NCBI GenBank assembly: GCA_964547995.1
Contig: CAZJRB010000107.1
Location: forward strand, 1-26,640
DNA: 26,640 bases
Reading direction: 5' to 3'
Source: CAZJRB01 sp964547995
GTDB taxonomy: Bacteria; Planctomycetota; Planctomycetia; Pirellulales; Thermoguttaceae
Both the position numbers and the translations under genes were made by a program. The notes below the pieces were generated by a model. It searched no databases and was not told the origin of the DNA. It was given only the letters and a program-made list of their open reading frames with translations. This document shows positions 8,207 to 15,587 of this stretch, in pieces (positions within the stretch are counted from its first letter, which is position 1; every line of letters starts with the position of its first letter).

Positions 8207-9093
8207 CTCGTTCTCTCCCTTTACGAGTTCGTAGATGGTGCAAAGTCCGTTTGGCGCCGCCGCTGCACTCCTGTTGCCATCGGACAAAGCCGATGGTCCA
8301 GAACAGCATCGCCGTCAAGAACAATACCGTCTTGTCTATTCTGGGTCATTGGGTAACTCCTGTAATTCTCGAGAAGTTGTGGGCAAACGATTGTCGATCG
8401 GGCGCAGTCCGCGCACGAGGAAACAACCTAGAGACCACACGAAGAAAGGGTCGTAGAGGGGAACGGCGGACGCTTCCCGGTCCAATAAGGCCGCTACCAC
8501 ACGCTTGAGTGCGCCATGGGGCGCAGATCGCAGCCCGGTGAAGAGGGCTCCCGATCGTTTGCCAGAACGTCCCCGAGACGCTCCAGTCTCTTTACTATAC
8601 CCGATTCGCAGGACCTGTCAACACGTCTGAGCGAGGGAATCTCAGGCCGACTGAATTTGTCTCAGCGGGGTCCGTCGGTGCGTTCCCGGTGTGCCCAGGT
8701 TCCTGCGCTGATCCAGCGAGTTTTTATAACCCTACCGGGTGGAGACTGAGCACCCGCTTCCACCCCAAAGGACTGCAACAGTTGCTGCACCGGTGCATCG
8801 ATCGATCAGCTACGGCGCTTTGCCGAAGCATGAGTCGGCGAAGTAGGCACGCGGCACGTTGAGAGCGTGTTGATGGTGCGGGCATCACTGCAAAATCTAA
8901 AGAAAGGAAGGAATTGCGTCATAATACATGAAGACCAAGACGCATAGCCGTTGAAAGCGGATATTTCGCCTGTTCAGGCCCCGTTCTCGGCTGTTTCACG
9001 CAGACCGGATCGGGGCCATTTTCGTGCGCTCACGCACCGTACGTGAGGCCCTAAGTCCAGTCACATGAAGTCCCGCAATACAGGAGATCGCTC
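8207..9093. other. Long divergent intergenic region
   Basis: About 890 bases between the minus-strand set and the plus-strand cluster. I find no gene: the plus frame 8516-8749 has no ribosome site and Arg/Ser-rich shadow composition. It holds three adjacent palindromes (8775-8806), an inverted repeat GGCCCCG (8977-8983) with CGGGGCC (9011-9017), and a 6-base-stem hairpin (9029-9047). Promoters for both directions are expected here, but I cannot assign boxes with confidence. Confidence 0.5.
8775..8806. promoter_or_regulatory. Cluster of three palindromes, possible operator
   Basis: Three inverted repeats follow one another in 32 bases: GCAAC-A-GTTGC (8775-8785), the perfect 12-mer TGCACCGGTGCA (8786-8797) and the perfect 10-mer ATCGATCGAT (8797-8806). 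The position between divergent operons suits a regulator-binding site. The role is inferred; no regulator gene is visible in the window. Confidence 0.35.
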
Positions 9094-9180
9094 ATGACCA
9101 GAGAGATCCGCGTGAAGAACCAGTTCCCCAAGAGGCACGAGCTGCCCCACCTCTTCGACTTTTTTCCAAGACAGGAGTAG
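9094..9180 (+). CDS. Small 28-aa basic peptide ORF
   Basis: ATG at 9094 with AGGAG (9082-9086) 7 bases upstream, ending TAG at 9178-9180. The peptide begins MTREIRVKNQFPKRHELPHL and ends FDFFPRQE. No family is recognised. It is too short for standard gene callers, but the ribosome site is good and the next ORF begins 8 bases after its stop with its GGAG inside this ORF, as in coupled pairs. It could be a leader peptide. Confidence 0.4.
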   Translation: MTREIRVKNQFPKRHELPHLFDFFPRQE

Positions 9181-9188
9181 TCAGCCAC

Positions 9189-9350
9189 ATGAGTTCTTCT
9201 GATTCAGGCGCAGGAATCGCGTTCATCATCGGCGGCCTGATCATCGTGTCTCTGCTCGACACAGTGATTTCGGGCAGCCTCATCCATTGGTTAGTTATCA
9301 TCGCCGCGATCGTAGTAGGTCTCATGGCTGTTTCGGCGATCAAAGGCTAG
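9189..9350 (+). CDS. Small membrane protein, two transmembrane helices
   Basis: 53 aa, ATG 9189 to TAG 9348-9350. GGAG lies about 11 bases upstream within the preceding small ORF. After a short Ser-rich N-terminus there are two hydrophobic segments (AGIAFIIGGLIIVSLLDTVI and WLVIIAAIVVGLMAVSAI) joined by a short SGSLIH loop, so it is an inner-membrane hairpin. No family recognised. It lies at the head of the ubiquitin-like cluster, 98 bases before the DUF1257 gene; whether it belongs to that operon is not certain. Confidence 0.5.
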   Translation: MSSSDSGAGIAFIIGGLIIVSLLDTVISGSLIHWLVIIAAIVVGLMAVSAIKG

Positions 9351-9448
9351 CCATCCGAACTTCAACCTCAGAAGGAAACCGTATGATCTAGGTTCTCAGC
9401 AACGCCACACGTTCCGCGAACTCTCACCGAGAGAAAGGAGGTCCTTCT

Positions 9449-9820
9449 GTGAGCCATATCGTTACCATCAAGACCGAGGTTCGCGATGCCGCCGCCGTCC
9501 GGGCGGCTTGCCAGCGTCTCGGTCTGGCTGAATCCGTCCACGACACCGTGAAGCTGTTCAACGGCGAGGCGACCGGACTCGCCGTGCAACTGCCCGGCTG
9601 GCAGTACCCCGTGGTCTGTGACACTGAGACCGGTGAAGTCAAGTTCGATAACTTCCAGGGCCGCTGGGGCGACCAGAAGCATCTCGACGCCTTCATGCAG
9701 GCATACGCCGTGGAGAAGGCCAAGATCGAGGCCCGTACGAAGGGTCACACGGTCGCCGAGCAGCAGCTCTCGGACGGGTCGATCAAGCTCACCGTCCAAC
9801 TCAACGGAGGTGCCGCATGA
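9449..9820 (+). CDS. DUF1257 (Ycf35-like) protein
   Basis: 123 aa with a GTG start at 9449 set by AAAGGAGG (9434-9441). The opening MSHIVTIKTEVRDAAAVRAA, followed by CQRLGL, and the central GWQYPVVCDTETGEVKFDNF with QGRWG are characteristic of DUF1257, the family of plastid and cyanobacterial Ycf35. The length is that of the family. The biochemical role is unknown. In cyanobacteria this family is found with DUF2997 and Ycf46-type ATPases, and the same trio is present here in order (9449-11564). The stop overlaps the next start as ATGA. Confidence 0.85.
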   Translation: MSHIVTIKTEVRDAAAVRAACQRLGLAESVHDTVKLFNGEATGLAVQLPGWQYPVVCDTETGEVKFDNFQGRWGDQKHLDAFMQAYAVEKAKIEARTKGHTVAEQQLSDGSIKLTVQLNGGAA

Positions 9821-10011
9821 AGACCATCGAAATCATCATCACACCGGAGGGCAAGAGCAGCGTCCAGACGCTCGGTTTCACCGGTCCCTCCTGCCAGGAT
9901 GCCAGCAAGTTCCTGGAACAGGCGTTGGGCCAGCGCGTCGGCGAGCGGCGCACCGCCGAGTTCTACCTGTCGCAACCGGTCCAGCAGAGCCAACAGCAAC
10001 GGCTCGGCTGA
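9817..10011 (+). CDS. DUF2997 family small protein
   Basis: 64 aa, ATG at 9817 overlapping the DUF1257 stop by four bases, so translation is coupled. The text MKTIEIIITPEGKSSVQTLG followed by FTGPSCQDASKFLEQALG matches DUF2997, a small alpha/beta family of about 60-70 residues that accompanies DUF1257. Function unknown. The C-terminal dozen residues are Gln-rich and probably disordered. Confidence 0.75.
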   Translation: MKTIEIIITPEGKSSVQTLGFTGPSCQDASKFLEQALGQRVGERRTAEFYLSQPVQQSQQQRLG

Positions 10012-10061
10012 TCGACCGGCTTCTCTCGTCCACTTCCCCCAACAGTAGAAAGGAGTACCCC

Positions 10062-11564
10062 ATGACGCTCTCCGAGCGCTTGGTGGAGTACATCTCGGCG
10101 TGCTTCACGGCGATTTGGGTGCAGACGTGTGAACATGAAGATGCCCTGCGCGAGATTGCCCAGATGTGTCGTGACCAGGATTGGCGAATTGCCATGTGGG
10201 ACGTCGACCGCGGCCTGCAAATCCCCGGCGATGAGCAACCCGCCGATGCCGGTGGCAACGACCCGCTGGCAGCAATTCGGGCAATCAACGCCTTGGCAGC
10301 GCCTAACAGTTCGGCCTTGCTCGTGCTGGACAACTTTCATCGTTTTCTTCAGAGCGCCGAAGTCGTGCAGGCATTGGCAAGCCAAATCGCCACCGGCAAG
10401 CAGAACCGCACGTTCCTCGTCGTGTTGTCACCGGTCGTAGAAATCCCCACAGAACTCGAAAAACAGTTCGTGGTCTTGGAACACGACCTTCCCGGCCGTG
10501 ACCAACTCGAAGAGTTGGCCCGCGGCATCGCCACCGAGGAAGGTGAGTTGCCGGAAGGCGCCGCTTTGGATACAGTGCTCGACGCAGCAGCAGGGTTGAC
10601 CCGCTACGAGGCCGAAGGGGCGTTTAGCCTATCCCTGGTCCGCCACGGCGAGATCAATCCTCAAGCCATTTGGGAACTGAAGTCCGGAATGCTAAAGAAA
10701 AGCGGCCTGCTTCGGTTGCACTGTGGCGAGGAGAAGTTCGCCGATCTCGGTGGGCTAGAAGCGCTGAAGAGTTTCTGTCTGCGTGCCATGCGGCAACAGG
10801 GTCACCACGATCCGCTCAGGCGGCCGCGCGGCGTGATGTTGCTCTCGCCACCCGGCTGCGGAAAGAGCCAATTCGCCAAGAGCCTGGGCAATGAGACGAA
10901 CCGTCCGACACTCATCCTCGACGTCGGGGCGTTGATGGGATCGCTCGTCGGTCAAACCGAAGGCAACATTCGCAAGGCACTGCGAGTCGTCGACGCGATG
11001 GCGCCTTGTGTGTGCATGATCGACGAAGTGGAGAAAGCGCTTTCTGGTGTGGCGTCGAGCGGCACCACCGACAGTGGCGTATCGGCCCGGCTCTTTGGCA
11101 CGTTGTTGTCTTGGATGAACGATCGCACCAGCGACGTCTTCCTGGTCTGCACCTGCAACGACATCCGCAAGTTGCCGCCGGAGTTCAGCAGGGCGGAACG
11201 CTTTGACGGGATATTCTTTGTCGATCTGCCCGGCACACCCCAGCGACGGCAAATCTGGAACATCTACATCGACCTGTTCGGGCTCGACTCGAAGCAGCCC
11301 AAGCCGGTGGATACGGACTGGACCGGAGCCGAGGTGCGTTCCTGCTGTCGGCTCTCGGCGCTGCTGGACGTCCTTCTCGTCGAGGCGGCCCAGAACGTCG
11401 TTCCCGTTGTCCGCACTGCACACGAGTCGGTGGAGCAACTGAGAACCTGGGCCTCCGGGCGATGTCTCTCCGCCGACCAGCCGGGTATCTACACCCGCAA
11501 TCCCAACACCGGGACCGGCAAACCCGGCCGAAAGGTTCGCCGTGACACGCCGTCGAACAACTGA
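10062..11564 (+). CDS. AAA+ ATPase, Ycf46-like
   Basis: 500 aa from ATG 10062 with AGAAAGGAG 7 bases upstream. The N-terminal 200 residues carry the Ycf46-type degenerate domain (SSALLVLDNFHRFL, then TFLVVLSPVVEIPTELEKQF). The C-terminal AAA+ module has Walker A PPGCGKS (263-269), Walker B CMIDE (318-322), a sensor 1 VCTCND and an arginine-finger-like ERFD before GIFFVDLPG. All catalytic elements look intact, so it should be an active ring ATPase. The last 40 residues are basic and flexible. It follows DUF1257 and DUF2997 genes in one transcription unit. Within this cluster it could remodel or unfold modified targets, as AAA+ proteins do in ubiquitin-type pathways; that is inference. Confidence 0.92.
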   Translation: MTLSERLVEYISACFTAIWVQTCEHEDALREIAQMCRDQDWRIAMWDVDRGLQIPGDEQPADAGGNDPLAAIRAINALAAPNSSALLVLDNFHRFLQSAEVVQALASQIATGKQNRTFLVVLSPVVEIPTELEKQFVVLEHDLPGRDQLEELARGIATEEGELPEGAALDTVLDAAAGLTRYEAEGAFSLSLVRHGEINPQAIWELKSGMLKKSGLLRLHCGEEKFADLGGLEALKSFCLRAMRQQGHHDPLRRPRGVMLLSPPGCGKSQFAKSLGNETNRPTLILDVGALMGSLVGQTEGNIRKALRVVDAMAPCVCMIDEVEKALSGVASSGTTDSGVSARLFGTLLSWMNDRTSDVFLVCTCNDIRKLPPEFSRAERFDGIFFVDLPGTPQRRQIWNIYIDLFGLDSKQPKPVDTDWTGAEVRSCCRLSALLDVLLVEAAQNVVPVVRTAHESVEQLRTWASGRCLSADQPGIYTRNPNTGTGKPGRKVRRDTPSNN

Positions 11565-11661
11565 CGGCGGAAAGGCGTGTCTCGAGGGATTTGCATATTC
11601 GATGAAGGGCGTGCGAGGAGACCCAAACTCGCAACAAGGCCTTACCAGAAAGGAGCCGACC

Positions 11662-12165
11662 GTGGCCAACAATTACTTGGAGTTTTCTGCGCTGCTTGAG
11701 GATATTACGCCGGAAGAGCGGGCGTGGATCGAAAGGCAACTGGGCAGCGCCTGGACAGACGAGGATGGCAAAGTCCTCCCCGACGATCGCGAAGAGGATG
11801 CGTACGGCGAGGTCGCGCGATTTATCGCGGAGTATGACCCGGAAACCGATCCGGCACCGCTTGGGCCGGACAGGGACTGGGGCGAGGTCGGCTTTGCCTA
11901 TCAATGGGACGGGGACAATTGCCTGTGGATTCATTCCGAGGAGAGCGGACTCGTCGATCACGTCGCCTACTTCGTCCACAAGTTCCTGCGGATGTTCCGC
12001 AAAAACGAATGCTGGAGCCTGACGTGGGCCGGCACCTGCAGCAAGCTTTGCATCGGGGAATTCGGCGGCGGCGCGATCTTTGTGACCGCCGAGGACATCA
12101 AGTTCGATAACTGCTACGCCTGGGTCGAGCGACAGCGGCTCGCCTTCCTTGCGAAATCCAACTAA
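11662..12165 (+). CDS. Acidic protein of unknown function
   Basis: 167 aa with a GTG start at 11662, chosen for AGAAAGGAG 7 bases upstream; the frame is open 40 codons further without such a site. The protein is acidic, starting MANNYLEFSALLEDITPEER and containing DRDWGEVGFAYQWDGDNCLW followed by IHSEESG, Trp-rich and probably an alpha/beta fold. AYFVHKFLRMFRKNECWSLT and GEFGGGAIFVTAEDIKF suggest a conserved core. I do not recognise the family with certainty. The final codons (12151-12163) form part of a 30-base direct repeat whose second copy opens the next gene. Confidence 0.7.
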   Translation: MANNYLEFSALLEDITPEERAWIERQLGSAWTDEDGKVLPDDREEDAYGEVARFIAEYDPETDPAPLGPDRDWGEVGFAYQWDGDNCLWIHSEESGLVDHVAYFVHKFLRMFRKNECWSLTWAGTCSKLCIGEFGGGAIFVTAEDIKFDNCYAWVERQRLAFLAKSN

Positions 12166-12180
12166 CCTTCCGCACGCGGA
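12151..12180 (+). repeat. 30-base direct repeat, copy A
   Basis: Matches 12218-12247 at 27 of 30 positions, 67 bases apart. Begins GCGAAATCCAAC and ends CGCACGCGGA. Copy A carries the stop of the 11662-12165 gene; a single base change (T to G) removes that stop in copy B. Confidence 0.8.
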
Positions 12181-12215
12181 AACGACCCCGACAACGAAAG
12201 CTTGGAGAATCCACA

Positions 12216-12890
12216 ATGCGAAATCCAACGAATCTTACGCACGCGGAGCTGGCCTCCATCGTGTCGAAAATCCGGGACTGGATGTATCTGGACCTCGTAA
12301 ACGACGCGGATACCTACAACCCCGAGAAGGCCTGGAACGCAGGCGACTTCGCCATGGATACCGGCGAGTTGTTCTCCGAGCACGGATTGGCACCGGAGTC
12401 ACGCGGAGACAAGCCCGAAGCCTCCGTGCCGTCGTCGCCTCCGCGGATCGTCATCATCGTCTCCGGCGGCCTCGTCCAGGGGATATTCTGCTCGGACGTA
12501 ACTGCCGAGGCCGTTGTTGTCGACTGGGACACGGAAGGCGGTGACACGGAGGACCGGGACGACAACATCGTGGCGGTCACCGGTGAGAACAATCGCACCT
12601 ACTACGCAGCCGTTCTGCAACATCACGTCGCCTCGTTCCAGGAACTTGCCGGCTCCAACACGCTTGTGGCCCTGCAGCAGGCGGGTATCGCCGAACGGGT
12701 AGTATCCGGTTGCCGCACCGAAGTCGCGGGATATGTGCTGTTCGACTTCGACATGGGCAATCTTGCAACCACGCACGTCTACAAAGACCAAGCAGAGTCC
12801 GCTGAGGACGCCTCACAACTAGACAACGTGATTGTTCTGCCTCTGGTCCTCGAAACCGTGACGTGCCCTACCGGGCGCAGAGAGGAGTGA
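12216..12890 (+). CDS. Protein of unknown function with a VVSGG-type conserved strand
   Basis: 224 aa, ATG 12216 with GGAG (12204-12207) 8 bases upstream. Residues 75-110 (PPRIVIIVSGGLVQGIFCSD and then AEAVVVDWDTEG) match a short beta-hairpin motif seen in many bacterial proteins of unknown function (IVVSGGVVQxVxSDxP then VxVxDxD). The rest is acidic; the C-terminal 90 residues may form a second small domain. The first 11 codons lie inside copy B of a direct repeat derived from the end of the preceding gene, so the native start could be further in. Four bases separate it from the next gene, so the two are co-translated. Confidence 0.7.
   Translation: MRNPTNLTHAELASIVSKIRDWMYLDLVNDADTYNPEKAWNAGDFAMDTGELFSEHGLAPESRGDKPEASVPSSPPRIVIIVSGGLVQGIFCSDVTAEAVVVDWDTEGGDTEDRDDNIVAVTGENNRTYYAAVLQHHVASFQELAGSNTLVALQQAGIAERVVSGCRTEVAGYVLFDFDMGNLATTHVYKDQAESAEDASQLDNVIVLPLVLETVTCPTGRREE
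12218..12247 (+). repeat. 30-base direct repeat, copy B
   Basis: Second copy of the repeat at 12151-12180. It encodes the N-terminal residues RNPTNLTHAE of the 12216-12890 gene, immediately after its ATG. Confidence 0.8.
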
Positions 12891-12893
12891 CTC

Positions 12894-13619
12894 ATGGCAA
12901 TATCTCCAGATCACAAGCAGAACTTCGACACGCTCCGGCGGACACCAGACGCAGTTCCCAAGACGCCCGAAACGAGCAAGGCCGATGACGCTGTGGGGGC
13001 CGCTGTTGAGATTGATGATGACCCTGGGACGGGAATGGAAGAGGCTACCCTGAAACTGGATGTCCGGTTTGATCCGGCAGCTACCGATGCCGAATCGGTG
13101 GCCACTGCTCTCGATAGGCTGCTGGAAACGGCCATGTCAACGCCTAAGATTCTCGACGAGTACGGCGATGTACGCGTCGATGAATTCTTCGTTGAGTGCA
13201 ACCAGGACACAACCATGTCAAACCGGTCTGTCCAGTGCTATCGCCTTGCGATCGACGGGCCGGCATTTCGTTGCCAACGGGAACTGCTGTTGAAGCTGCA
13301 GTCGTTCACCGAGAATGCATGTTCCTATACGCCCGGTTTCGGTGACGCGGACTTGTTCAGTGGGTTGATCAACCTCACCGACGAACTGGCCGATCAGGCG
13401 CACGACAATTACGGCATCGATTGCCTGCTGAAACCTGCGCCGTGTGAATGCGAAAAGCCCGGATACTTCTGCTCAGGTGTCCCCGGCATCCTGGCCCATA
13501 TTGAGGACGGACGTCTGGCGCCGGGAGCGAAAGTCGAACGGTGTGACCTCTGCCGGCGCTATCCCACGGACAAGGCGGCGCTGGCGAGGCTCCGGGAGCT
13601 GGGCCATGCCCCGTCGTAA
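12894..13619 (+). CDS. Protein of unknown function with a C-terminal cysteine cluster
   Basis: 241 aa, ATG 12894 with AGAGGAG (12881-12887) 6 bases upstream. The first 45 residues are disordered. The middle (about 50-180) is mixed helical, and the C-terminus has a probable zinc-binding segment CECEKPGYFC then VERCDLCRRYPT, with Cys pairs about 30 residues apart. This C-terminal block (GVPGILAHIEDGRLAPGAKV, then DLCRRY, then ALARLRELG) is familiar from short planctomycete proteins of unknown function. It overlaps the next start by 14 bases. A metal-binding adaptor role is possible, not shown. Confidence 0.7.
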   Translation: MAISPDHKQNFDTLRRTPDAVPKTPETSKADDAVGAAVEIDDDPGTGMEEATLKLDVRFDPAATDAESVATALDRLLETAMSTPKILDEYGDVRVDEFFVECNQDTTMSNRSVQCYRLAIDGPAFRCQRELLLKLQSFTENACSYTPGFGDADLFSGLINLTDELADQAHDNYGIDCLLKPAPCECEKPGYFCSGVPGILAHIEDGRLAPGAKVERCDLCRRYPTDKAALARLRELGHAPS

Positions 13620-13965
13620 GCTCCAGGTCTTCGACCACTATCAATACGGTCCCCGTAGCGTGCTTGTGCCCGGCGACCGTTTCCGCGTCACGGGTGGCCC
13701 CGTCTACATCATGGACGACGGGAAGGTGGTCCCCATGTGCGAACGCGGGACCTTTCGCTTCCGGCAGTATTGTGTTCTCGGATCCTCAACATGGATCGAG
13801 GCGTATCGCGCCGACGGCGGCGGTGTGGCCATTCTCTGGGTCGGCAGATCGTCCCGCAGCAAGATCGTTCCCGGTCTGCGCCGCCGGCCGTACAAGATCA
13901 TCGGCAAAGTCCGCGATAAGCCACGCCATGTCCGAAGGCGGAAACCTGCTCGGATGAACAACTGA
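13606..13965 (+). CDS. Small basic beta-rich protein of unknown function
   Basis: 119 aa, ATG 13606 with GGGAG (13594-13598) 7 bases upstream, overlapping the preceding gene by 14 bases. The core LVPGDRFRVTGGPVYI, then GTFRFRQYCVLGSSTWIEAY and GGVAILWVG, alternates strands and turns like an SH3-like barrel. The C-terminal 30 residues are strongly Arg/Lys-rich. The combination suits nucleic-acid binding, but no family is recognised. It is translationally coupled to its upstream neighbour. Confidence 0.7.
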   Translation: MPRRKLQVFDHYQYGPRSVLVPGDRFRVTGGPVYIMDDGKVVPMCERGTFRFRQYCVLGSSTWIEAYRADGGGVAILWVGRSSRSKIVPGLRRRPYKIIGKVRDKPRHVRRRKPARMNN

Positions 13966-13994
13966 AACCATTTTCACAAACTGGAGGTTTCTCT

Positions 13995-14939
13995 ATGAGT
14001 ACCGTACTCGACGAAACCACTGCCGGCACATCAACCGCGCCTGCACAACGGCTGCGCAGCACGATGGCGGCAGTCCGCGTTTCTCTGCGGTGGATGGGTG
14101 TCAGGAAAACCCTCACCCCCGAACAGAAAGATCAGGCGGCCGACACGTTCGGCGCCACGGGAGATTTTCTCTCCGCCGGCAAGAAGTTGCTCGACACGAA
14201 GCACCCGTCGTTCAAGGCCGTTACGGCGGTGAAAAACCGGACGCTGGGCTACTGGAAGGGCATGAGCCTGCCGTATCCCGAGAATGGCATCCGGCTGATC
14301 CGCCAGGACCGAATCGAGGAGTTCAACACCCAGATCCAGGATTTCCAGGCCGAGCTGGAGGAGGCGGTGACGACGCTCGACCGCCACTTTGCCGAACTGA
14401 AGACAGTGGCCCAGCGGCGGCTCGGCACGCTCTACAATCCCGGCGATTACCCCGAGTCGCTGGTGGGCATGTTCTCGATCGAGGCCGATTTTCCCTCGGT
14501 CGAGGCGCCGGACTACCTGCAACAGCTCAACCCGGAGTTGTACGAGCAGGAATGCCGGCGGGTGCAGCAGCGGTTCGACGAGGCCGTTCAGATGGCCGAG
14601 GAGGCCTTCCTCGCCGAGCTGGCCAAGCTGATCTCCCACCTGACCGAGCGGCTCAGCGGCGACGTGGACGGCAAGCCCAAGGTATTCCGGGATTCGGCCG
14701 TGGACAACCTCACCGGGTTCTTCGATCGGTTCCGGCAGCTCAACGTCTGCAGCAACGAGCAGCTCGACCAGTTGGTCGCCGATGCCCAGCAGGTCGTCCG
14801 TGGTGTGGAACCACAGTCCCTGCGGGACAACCAGGGGCTCCGCCGGCACGTGGCCAGCGAGCTTTCCAGGGTGCAGAGTGTCCTGGACGGGCTGTTGGTC
14901 GATCGGCCCCGCCGGAACATCCTCCGCCGCCCCAAGTGA
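13995..14939 (+). CDS. Helical protein of unknown function, DUF3150-like
   Basis: 314 aa, ATG 13995 with GGAGG 10 bases upstream. Almost entirely helical with long heptad-like stretches (EEFNTQIQDFQAELEEAVTT and the segments around 140-215). The opening VRVSLRWMGVRKTLTPEQKD and the general plan (conserved N-terminal block, long coiled helices, a run of Gln/Arg helices at the end) recall DUF3150 proteins, which often lie near AAA ATPases. The match is by style, not a firm motif. It may be a structural or DNA-associated partner; the sequence does not say. Its stop overlaps a minor ATG used in the next frame. Confidence 0.65.
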   Translation: MSTVLDETTAGTSTAPAQRLRSTMAAVRVSLRWMGVRKTLTPEQKDQAADTFGATGDFLSAGKKLLDTKHPSFKAVTAVKNRTLGYWKGMSLPYPENGIRLIRQDRIEEFNTQIQDFQAELEEAVTTLDRHFAELKTVAQRRLGTLYNPGDYPESLVGMFSIEADFPSVEAPDYLQQLNPELYEQECRRVQQRFDEAVQMAEEAFLAELAKLISHLTERLSGDVDGKPKVFRDSAVDNLTGFFDRFRQLNVCSNEQLDQLVADAQQVVRGVEPQSLRDNQGLRRHVASELSRVQSVLDGLLVDRPRRNILRRPK

Positions 14940-14950
14940 TGGAGGCTGCC

Positions 14951-15199
14951 ATGGAACTGGTTGTCCAAACAGACGGGGTGGTCCGGTGTCTCTACGGCGA
15001 GGAGATTGATCTCAACTGCTTGGGCCACCCCGTGATAACCCGTGGATCTCACGTCGAGCCGGACCGGCACGGACGCTGGACGGCCGACCTCTCGCCTGCC
15101 GGCGGCCCGAAGCTGGGGCCGTTCGATCACCGAAGCGAAGCCCTTGCTGCCGAACGCGAGTGGCTAGAGGCCAACTGGCTGGTTCCGACCGGCCAATGA
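14951..15199 (+). CDS. Small protein of unknown function preceding the ubiquitin-like gene
   Basis: 82 aa from ATG 14951, chosen because GGAGG (14941-14945) lies 5 bases upstream; an ATG at 14939 that overlaps the previous stop has no site. Text such as LVVQTDGVVRCLYGEEIDLN, then GSHVEPDRHGRWTADLSPAG and SEALAAEREWLEANWL is characteristic of a short conserved family seen in planctomycetes and cyanobacteria, of unknown function. It sits immediately before the ubiquitin-like gene and may be part of the modification module. Predicted fold: strands followed by one C-terminal helix. Confidence 0.7.
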   Translation: MELVVQTDGVVRCLYGEEIDLNCLGHPVITRGSHVEPDRHGRWTADLSPAGGPKLGPFDHRSEALAAEREWLEANWLVPTGQ

Positions 15200-15265
15200 T
15201 CCAACAACCAGTGGATCACACGTCATTCTGCAACGAACACCCTTTTTCCAAGGAGAACGAAAGGC

Positions 15266-15490
15266 ATGAGAATCCTCTACATCAACAACGACGGAGGCGG
15301 CTTCGCCGACTACGTCGAAGTGGCCGAAGGCGCCACGGTCCAAACGTTCTTCGCTGAGCGCATCACCCACGGCAACCCGCACGATTACCTGATACGCGTC
15401 AACCGGCAGCCGGCGGCGGCCGATCAGGTGCTCCAGGACGGCGACCGGGTGAGCTTTACGCCGGTCAAGATCGAAGGGGCGTCCCGGTAG
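15266..15490 (+). CDS. Ubiquitin-like beta-grasp protein (ThiS/MoaD-type)
   Basis: 74 aa, ATG 15266 with AGGAG (15251-15255) upstream. MRILYINNDGGGFADYVEVA, then EGATVQTFFAER, then DYLIRVNRQPAAADQVLQDG and DRVSFTPVKIEG follow the beta-grasp order strand-strand-helix-strand-strand; the VLQDGDRVSFTP phrase is the typical ThiS/MoaD/Ubl end strand. Unlike ThiS and MoaD it ends EGASR, not GG. Either activation uses the single Gly after removal of ASR, for example by the JAB peptidase, or a different chemistry operates. Next genes are E2-like/zinc array, JAB and E1, the order expected of a conjugation cassette and similar to PRTRC cassettes (Ubl, B, JAB, ThiF). The beta-grasp call is strong; conjugation is inferred. 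Confidence 0.85.
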   Translation: MRILYINNDGGGFADYVEVAEGATVQTFFAERITHGNPHDYLIRVNRQPAAADQVLQDGDRVSFTPVKIEGASR

Positions 15491-15587
15491 CTTTGAGCAT
15501 CACTTCCACCGCACGGGGCCTGCCGGTGCATGGTTTCACCATCGTACGGGCAGCCCCTCCCATCTTACACTTTCCATGGAGGTTCCC

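Noticed and set aside
9029..9047. Hairpin CTCACG/CGTGAG as terminator or riboswitch
   Set aside because: Only a 6-base stem, no T-tract and no conserved riboswitch core.
10755..11672. 305-aa minus-strand frame
   Set aside because: Antisense to the Ycf46-like ATPase; no motif or ribosome site.
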